A stretch of DNA of 64,000 bases, from contig JACJWY010000001.1 in NCBI GenBank assembly GCA_020636955.1, forward strand, positions 62,001 through 126,000, written 5' to 3'. A program made the translations under genes and the position numbers. Numbering within the stretch: the stretch's first letter is position 1; every line of letters begins with the position of its first letter. This DNA comes from Thermoleophilales bacterium. GTDB lineage: Bacteria > Actinomycetota > Thermoleophilia > Solirubrobacterales > 70-9. Below are positions 60,066-64,000 of the stretch, piece by piece. The notes beneath the pieces were generated by a model. The model saw only the letters and a program-made list of their open reading frames with translations. It did no database searches and was not told the DNA's origin.

Positions 60066-60914
60066 ATGAGCGACAACGAAATCCAGCTGAACGATCCCCA
60101 GACCCTCTACGAGAGGTGGGAAGCGGCACAGTGGAATCCCTTCGAAGTGGCGCTTGATCGGGACCGGCAGCAGTGGGCAGAAATGGGGGAGAGCGACCGG
60201 GGGCTGATCTACTGGGTGCTCTCGTCGCTGATGGTCGCCGAAGAGCGGATCACGACCAAGTTCTCCGGTCTGGTCGGGGCCCACGGATCCGAGGAAGAGG
60301 CGAGCTTCTTAGCGACCCAGCAGGTCGATGAAGCGCGTCACATGCAGTTCTACGCCCGTTTCCAGGATGAGGTGATCGCCGATCCGGCGACCGTCGCGGC
60401 TCACGTAAAGAGATCACGCGAGCAGGTTTCGCCGGCCTTCGAGCAGATTTTCGACGTTGAACTGGTCGCCGCTCACGAGCGGCTCGTGGCCAACCCGGAA
60501 GACCTCGCCTCGAAGGTTCGCTTCGTCACGCTCTACCACCTGATCCTCGAAAGCACCCTGGGGCTCACGACTTTCAAGTTCGTCACCGACTACCTGAAAG
60601 ATCACGGCCTGCTGACCGGCTTCGTCGATGGCTACTCGAAGATCCATCACGACGAAACGCGCCACATCGGCTACGGAGTCTGGTTCCTGCGCGAATCGGT
60701 CAGGGAGTCACCCGGGGTCGCTCCCGAGGCGATCCGGGAAATGCTCCGCACCCTTCTGCCGTCGGTGGCTGAATCACTGTCACCTTCCTCCGGGGCCGAC
60801 GGACCGGACCTCGATGCGCTCGGTGTCAGCGGCGAGGAGTTACGGAATTTCGCCCTTGGCGGGCTCACCAGGCGACTCGAGATCATCGGCGTCCCGCTCG
60901 AAACGGTCTTCTAG
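60066..60914 (+). CDS. R2/R2lox-like di-iron ferritin-fold oxidase in the ars locus
   Basis: 282 residues, helical. The six expected ligands are visible: a Glu pair at 59-60 (MVAEERIT), E89 and H92 (DEARHMQF), E162 (LILESTLG), E197 and H200 (HDETRHIGYG). Y157, five before E162, matches the crosslinking Tyr of R2lox proteins, with Ile62 where those have Val. Y96, four after H92, is at the radical Tyr position of ribonucleotide reductase R2. There is no nrdA gene in the window and no R2-type C-terminal tail. It starts 16 bp after arsR. Substrate unknown; an arsenic-linked oxidation is my inference. Confidence 0.75.
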   Translation: MSDNEIQLNDPQTLYERWEAAQWNPFEVALDRDRQQWAEMGESDRGLIYWVLSSLMVAEERITTKFSGLVGAHGSEEEASFLATQQVDEARHMQFYARFQDEVIADPATVAAHVKRSREQVSPAFEQIFDVELVAAHERLVANPEDLASKVRFVTLYHLILESTLGLTTFKFVTDYLKDHGLLTGFVDGYSKIHHDETRHIGYGVWFLRESVRESPGVAPEAIREMLRTLLPSVAESLSPSSGADGPDLDALGVSGEELRNFALGGLTRRLEIIGVPLETVF

Positions 60915-60952
60915 TCCGACCCGCCGACGGTCGTTGCCACGGCGCCTCCCGG

Positions 60953-62878
60953 TCAAAGCGAAATGCCCGAACTCTCGATGACGGTTCGTTCCGCTGGCAG
61001 GCAGAAGTGGTCGACCGGACTCGAAGCGTTGCGGGCCATCGTGATGTAAAGACGCTTGCGCCAGCGATTCAGTTTCGTGGCCCCATCCGGCCGGATCAGG
61101 ACATTCGACAGGTAGTAGTAGGCCGAGTCGAAGTCGAGCGGGCCGTCGGGGATGGACGGACTGGCGAGCTTGAGCAGGTAGGGCACGTCCGGCGTGTCCA
61201 TGAAACCGATCGTGGCCGTCACATGCGAGATCCCGTCGTAGTCGTAGCCGAGGTCGTCGACGACGATTCGCTCCGGGTCATCGACGTAAGGCTGGCGCGC
61301 GGTGATCAGAGAAAGGATCACAACGTGGTCGTGGACGATGCTGTCGCGCTCCAGGGCAGCCCGGAATGCCAGGGGAGCGGTTTTCGTCCTCGCATTAAGA
61401 TAGACGGCGGTGCCCCGGACTCTGAGCGGACCCGGATCCATGTGGTTGATCTCGGCGACCAGTCCGGTCAGTGAACCCTCCAGCTCCGCCCGCCGGGCCG
61501 CCGTTGCCCGGTAACCGCGATCCCAGGTAGCGATCACGGTGAAGATGATCAGACCGATCGACAGGGGAAACCACCCGCCATGCTCGACCTTGGTCAGGTT
61601 GGCGGCGAGGAAGGTGAAGTCGATAGTCAGGAACACGACCCCGAAACAGATCGCCATCCAGAGGGGCTTCTGCCAGAGCTTCCGCACGACCACAAGGAAG
61701 AGGATCGCGTCGATGGTCAGGGTGCCGACCACGGCGATCCCGTAGGCGGAGGCTAGGGCGGCCGAGGAGCCGAAGCCGATCACGAGGATTACCACCGCGA
61801 CGAACAGGGCCCAGTTGACCGCCGGCATGTAGATCTGGCCGATCTCGCTCCTGGAGGTTTGGCGAATCGCCAGGCGCGGCAGATAACCGAGCTGAATCGC
61901 CTGCTTGGTCACCGAGAATGCGCCGGAAATCACGGCCTGCGAGGCGATCACCGTGGCCACGGTCGCCAGCACGACCATCGGGATATGCGACCAGTCGGGG
62001 AAGAGCAGGAAAAACGGACTTGAAACGGAGCCGGGATCCTGAAGAACCAGCGAACCCTGCCCCAGGTAATTCAGGGTCAGGGCGGGAAAGACGAGCAAAA
62101 ACCAGGCTCGGCGTATGGGGGCCCGGCCGAAGTGGCCCATGTCCGCGTAGAGCGCTTCCGCGCCGGTGATGGTCAGCACGATCGCCCCCAGCGAGATGAA
62201 GGCGATCCGCAGATGGGCCGAAAAGAAATCGACTCCATAGGCCGGGTTCAGGGCCTTGAGAATCTCGGGATCCGCAACGATCTGGCCGATACCACCGGTG
62301 GCGATGACCAGAAACCAGATCACCATGACCGGCCCGAAGGCCCGGCCGATGACATGAGTGCCGAAGCGCTGGGCGGCGAAAAGGACGACCAGAACGCCGA
62401 TCGTTATCGGCAGCACATAATCGGCCAGCGAAGGAGCCGCGACCTCGACGCCCTCGACCGCCGACATGACCGAGATCGCCGGCGTAATCATGCCGTCGCC
62501 GTAGAAGAGCGCCACCCCGAACAGTCCGGCCGCGATCAAAGCCGACTTGAAATAGCGGTTGCGAAGACTGGCGCCCTGCACCAGCGCGATCAGGGCCATG
62601 ATTCCGCCCTCCCCGTCATTGTCGGCCCGCATGATGAAGGTGACGAACTTGATCGACACGATCATCGTGATCGACCAGAACACCAGCGAGATCACGCCGA
62701 AAACGTCGGTCTCGCTCGGGGTCACCGCGTGATGGTCGGCCTGAAACACCGTCTGGAACGCGTAGAGCGGGCTGGTCCCGATGTCACCGAAGACCACGCC
62801 GAGCGCGCCGAGAGTGAGCGCGGCTGCGCCGGCTGTGGCTTTCGGAGAAAGCCTCGACGGGGCGAGGGGAGAGGACAT
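60953..62878 (-). CDS. kup: KUP-family potassium uptake permease
   Basis: 641 residues with about 12 transmembrane helices and a 170-residue cytoplasmic C-terminus. LGVVFGDIGTSPLYAFQTVF near residue 28, NDGEGGIMALIALVQG near 85, YGDGMITPAISVMSAVEG near 125 and LNYLGQGSLVLQDP near 270 are KUP signatures. It imports potassium with protons. It stands alone, convergent to the di-iron oxidase gene with a 38-bp gap and no clear terminator. Confidence 0.97.
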   Translation of the reverse strand: MSSPLAPSRLSPKATAGAAALTLGALGVVFGDIGTSPLYAFQTVFQADHHAVTPSETDVFGVISLVFWSITMIVSIKFVTFIMRADNDGEGGIMALIALVQGASLRNRYFKSALIAAGLFGVALFYGDGMITPAISVMSAVEGVEVAAPSLADYVLPITIGVLVVLFAAQRFGTHVIGRAFGPVMVIWFLVIATGGIGQIVADPEILKALNPAYGVDFFSAHLRIAFISLGAIVLTITGAEALYADMGHFGRAPIRRAWFLLVFPALTLNYLGQGSLVLQDPGSVSSPFFLLFPDWSHIPMVVLATVATVIASQAVISGAFSVTKQAIQLGYLPRLAIRQTSRSEIGQIYMPAVNWALFVAVVILVIGFGSSAALASAYGIAVVGTLTIDAILFLVVVRKLWQKPLWMAICFGVVFLTIDFTFLAANLTKVEHGGWFPLSIGLIIFTVIATWDRGYRATAARRAELEGSLTGLVAEINHMDPGPLRVRGTAVYLNARTKTAPLAFRAALERDSIVHDHVVILSLITARQPYVDDPERIVVDDLGYDYDGISHVTATIGFMDTPDVPYLLKLASPSIPDGPLDFDSAYYYLSNVLIRPDGATKLNRWRKRLYITMARNASSPVDHFCLPAERTVIESSGISL

Positions 62879-62995
62879 CGGACCCGCAGCCTACGACCTC
62901 GGCGGCCAGCCGGCCCCGAAGCATCCCGGGTGTTTCAAGGCAAACACGCTTTCAAAGCGCCGCCGAAGTGGTTCCCGGTAGCCTGTCGGAGCCTT

Positions 62996-63068
62996 GGCGA
63001 GGTAGCTCAGTTGGTAGAGCACACGACTGAAAATCGTGGTGTCGCCGGTTCGATCCCGGCCCTCGCCA
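62996..63068 (+). tRNA. tRNA-Phe (anticodon GAA)
   Basis: A 73-base cloverleaf. Acceptor GGCGAGG pairs with CCTCGCC, anticodon stem CACGA/TCGTG with loop CTGAAAA gives GAA, and the T arm holds GTTCGATC. Discriminator A; CCA not encoded. TAGCCT at 62979-62984 could be its -10 box. The 117-bp gap upstream (62879-62995) also has a CGCTTTCAAAGCG palindrome (62947-62959) and no gene. Confidence 0.97.
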
Positions 63069-63079
63069 CTCCTCCGTGC

Positions 63080-63098
63080 GGGCGGGCGACGCCCGCCC
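63080..63098 (+). terminator. GC hairpin after tRNA-Phe
   Basis: GGGCGGGC (63080-63087), loop GAC, GCCCGCCC (63091-63098): an 8-bp all-GC stem 11 bases after the tRNA. There is no U-run. It also lies 39 bases beyond the convergent hydrolase stop and could serve both. Confidence 0.5.
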
Positions 63099-63137
63099 CG
63101 CGCGGGCCAGGTACGCGTCCGGCATCACGCGAAACGA

Positions 63138-63959
63138 CTACCGACCATCCGTGCTCGCCGCGGCCTCCGGAGTGTTCTGGTCTATGAAGTCGAAGACGTC
63201 CTTGTAGACCTCTTCGCGGTTGATTTCGTGGAAGAGCTCGTGGCGGGCTTCCGGGTATGACTTCGCCTGCGTGCCGGGGCCGCTGAGGATCTCCATCGTC
63301 TCGGCGGTCAGGTCGTAGGGGACGAGCATGTCTCCCTCGCCGTGGATCCACAGCACGGGGAGATCGCCGAAACCCCCGCCGCTCCGGGCCCGGTCCAGAC
63401 CAGCGACCAGACCTTCGAGGGTCTCCCGCCGGAAAGGTCCGTGGTAGATCATCGGATCATCGAGGTAGGCCTGCTGCTCGTTCTCGTCGCGACTGATCAC
63501 CATCGGATCGATCGGTATGTCCGGAATCTCATCGAGGTCCAGCAGTGCGACCAGGGCGGGATTTCCGCCGAGCAGCGGACTGGAAAGGACGACCGCGTCG
63601 ACCGGTCGTTCCCCTTCCTGGACGAAGAGGGTGGCCAGCAGCCCGCCCATCGAATGGCCGACAAGAACGATCGGCAGACCTGGATGCTCTTCCCGGGCCA
63701 GGTCGTAGACCTTGGCGAAATCATCGATCAGCGGCTGAGCCTCGTCGACCAGGGCCGGCTCGCCCCCGGAGCGACCGTGGCCACGATGGTCCGGTGCGTA
63801 GACCACGGCTCCGTCGGCTTCGAACTTCTCGGCGAGCCCGGCATGCCTGAGTGCATGCTCGGCGTAGCCATGGGCCAGCAGTACCACGTACTCCGGTTCG
63901 CCGACCGGCGCCCACTGGTGGACAACGATGTCGCCCTTGCTTCCCTCGATGGTTCTCAT
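63138..63959 (-). CDS. Alpha/beta hydrolase, monoacylglycerol-lipase-like
   Basis: 273 residues. VVLLAHGYAEHALRHAGLAE near residue 25 is the oxyanion region, VVYAPDHRGHGRSGGEPALV near 52 is typical of lysophospholipases and monoacylglycerol lipases, and VLVGHSMGGLLATLFV near 97 holds the nucleophile Ser. WIHGEGDMLVPYDLT near 213 supplies the acid and ARHELFHEINREEV near 243 the catalytic His. No signal peptide is seen. A GGAG ribosome site precedes the ATG. The remaining 41 bases to the window end show no gene. Confidence 0.88.
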   Translation of the reverse strand: MRTIEGSKGDIVVHQWAPVGEPEYVVLLAHGYAEHALRHAGLAEKFEADGAVVYAPDHRGHGRSGGEPALVDEAQPLIDDFAKVYDLAREEHPGLPIVLVGHSMGGLLATLFVQEGERPVDAVVLSSPLLGGNPALVALLDLDEIPDIPIDPMVISRDENEQQAYLDDPMIYHGPFRRETLEGLVAGLDRARSGGGFGDLPVLWIHGEGDMLVPYDLTAETMEILSGPGTQAKSYPEARHELFHEINREEVYKDVFDFIDQNTPEAAASTDGR

Positions 63960-64000
63960 CCGCTCTCCTTTTTGGCTGGTGCCCGTAATTTCGTCGGCCG

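Overview
This 64 kb window is high-GC bacterial chromosome that includes the replication-origin neighbourhood. The gene content and order fit the Actinomycetota: dnaA-dnaN-recF-dciA-gyrB-gyrA divergent from rpmH-rnpA-yidD-yidC-jag-rsmG-parA-parB, an FHA/PP2C/FtsW/PBP/PASTA-kinase cluster, and many apparently leaderless promoters. A deep-branching lineage such as the Thermoleophilia (Solirubrobacterales) is my best guess. That is inferred from style of gene content, not from any database match. No CRISPR array, prophage or insertion sequence was seen. No gene-free stretch exceeds 300 bases.

Layout. 1-7.3 kb: surface polysaccharide genes (GT2 glycosyltransferase, Wzx-like flippase, O-antigen-ligase-like protein, an FlgD-Ig-like membrane protein, a LytR_C protein, and a CapD/PglF-type nucleotide-sugar dehydratase). 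7.3-9.1 kb: uppP and purM, overlapping by 4 bp. 9.3-20.6 kb: a growth-control block with three Ser/Thr kinases that share a kinase domain but differ in their membrane or sensor parts, plus Ddl, PBP, FtsW/RodA, a PP2C phosphatase and two FHA proteins. 20.7-22.9 kb: a CARDB-like membrane protein and pheA. 23-37 kb: the origin and partition region, ending in tRNA-Ile. 37.2-43.4 kb: a bifunctional-nuclease-family protein, a second Ddl, a PLP aminotransferase, a phosphodiesterase-family protein, two candidate 37-aa peptides and a YmdB-like phosphoesterase. 43.4-45.5 kb: an ABC-2 exporter.

45.5-55.4 kb reads as an electron-transport module. hemB and hemL make tetrapyrrole. A three-gene quinol:cytochrome c reductase (Rieske; b6-type cytochrome b; subunit IV fused to cytochrome c) is followed by a menaquinone methyltransferase and a polyprenyl diphosphate synthase. 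tatA-tatC lie downstream and could export the Rieske protein. 55.5-57.3 kb holds tRNA-Lys and a GT-C type membrane glycosyltransferase.

57.3-60.9 kb is an arsenic island. gapdh-arsJ, the arsenate-to-1-arseno-3-phosphoglycerate export pathway, is divergent from arsR. arsR is followed 16 bp later by a di-iron R2/R2lox-like oxidase gene. This linkage is the best candidate for something undescribed. The window ends with kup, tRNA-Phe and a monoacylglycerol-lipase-like hydrolase.

Other notable items are a parS-like site lying on the rnpA stop and yidD start, two very large G.U-compensated hairpins at convergent gene ends, a GyrB with the long TOPRIM insertion, and a 115-residue acidic tail on cytochrome b.
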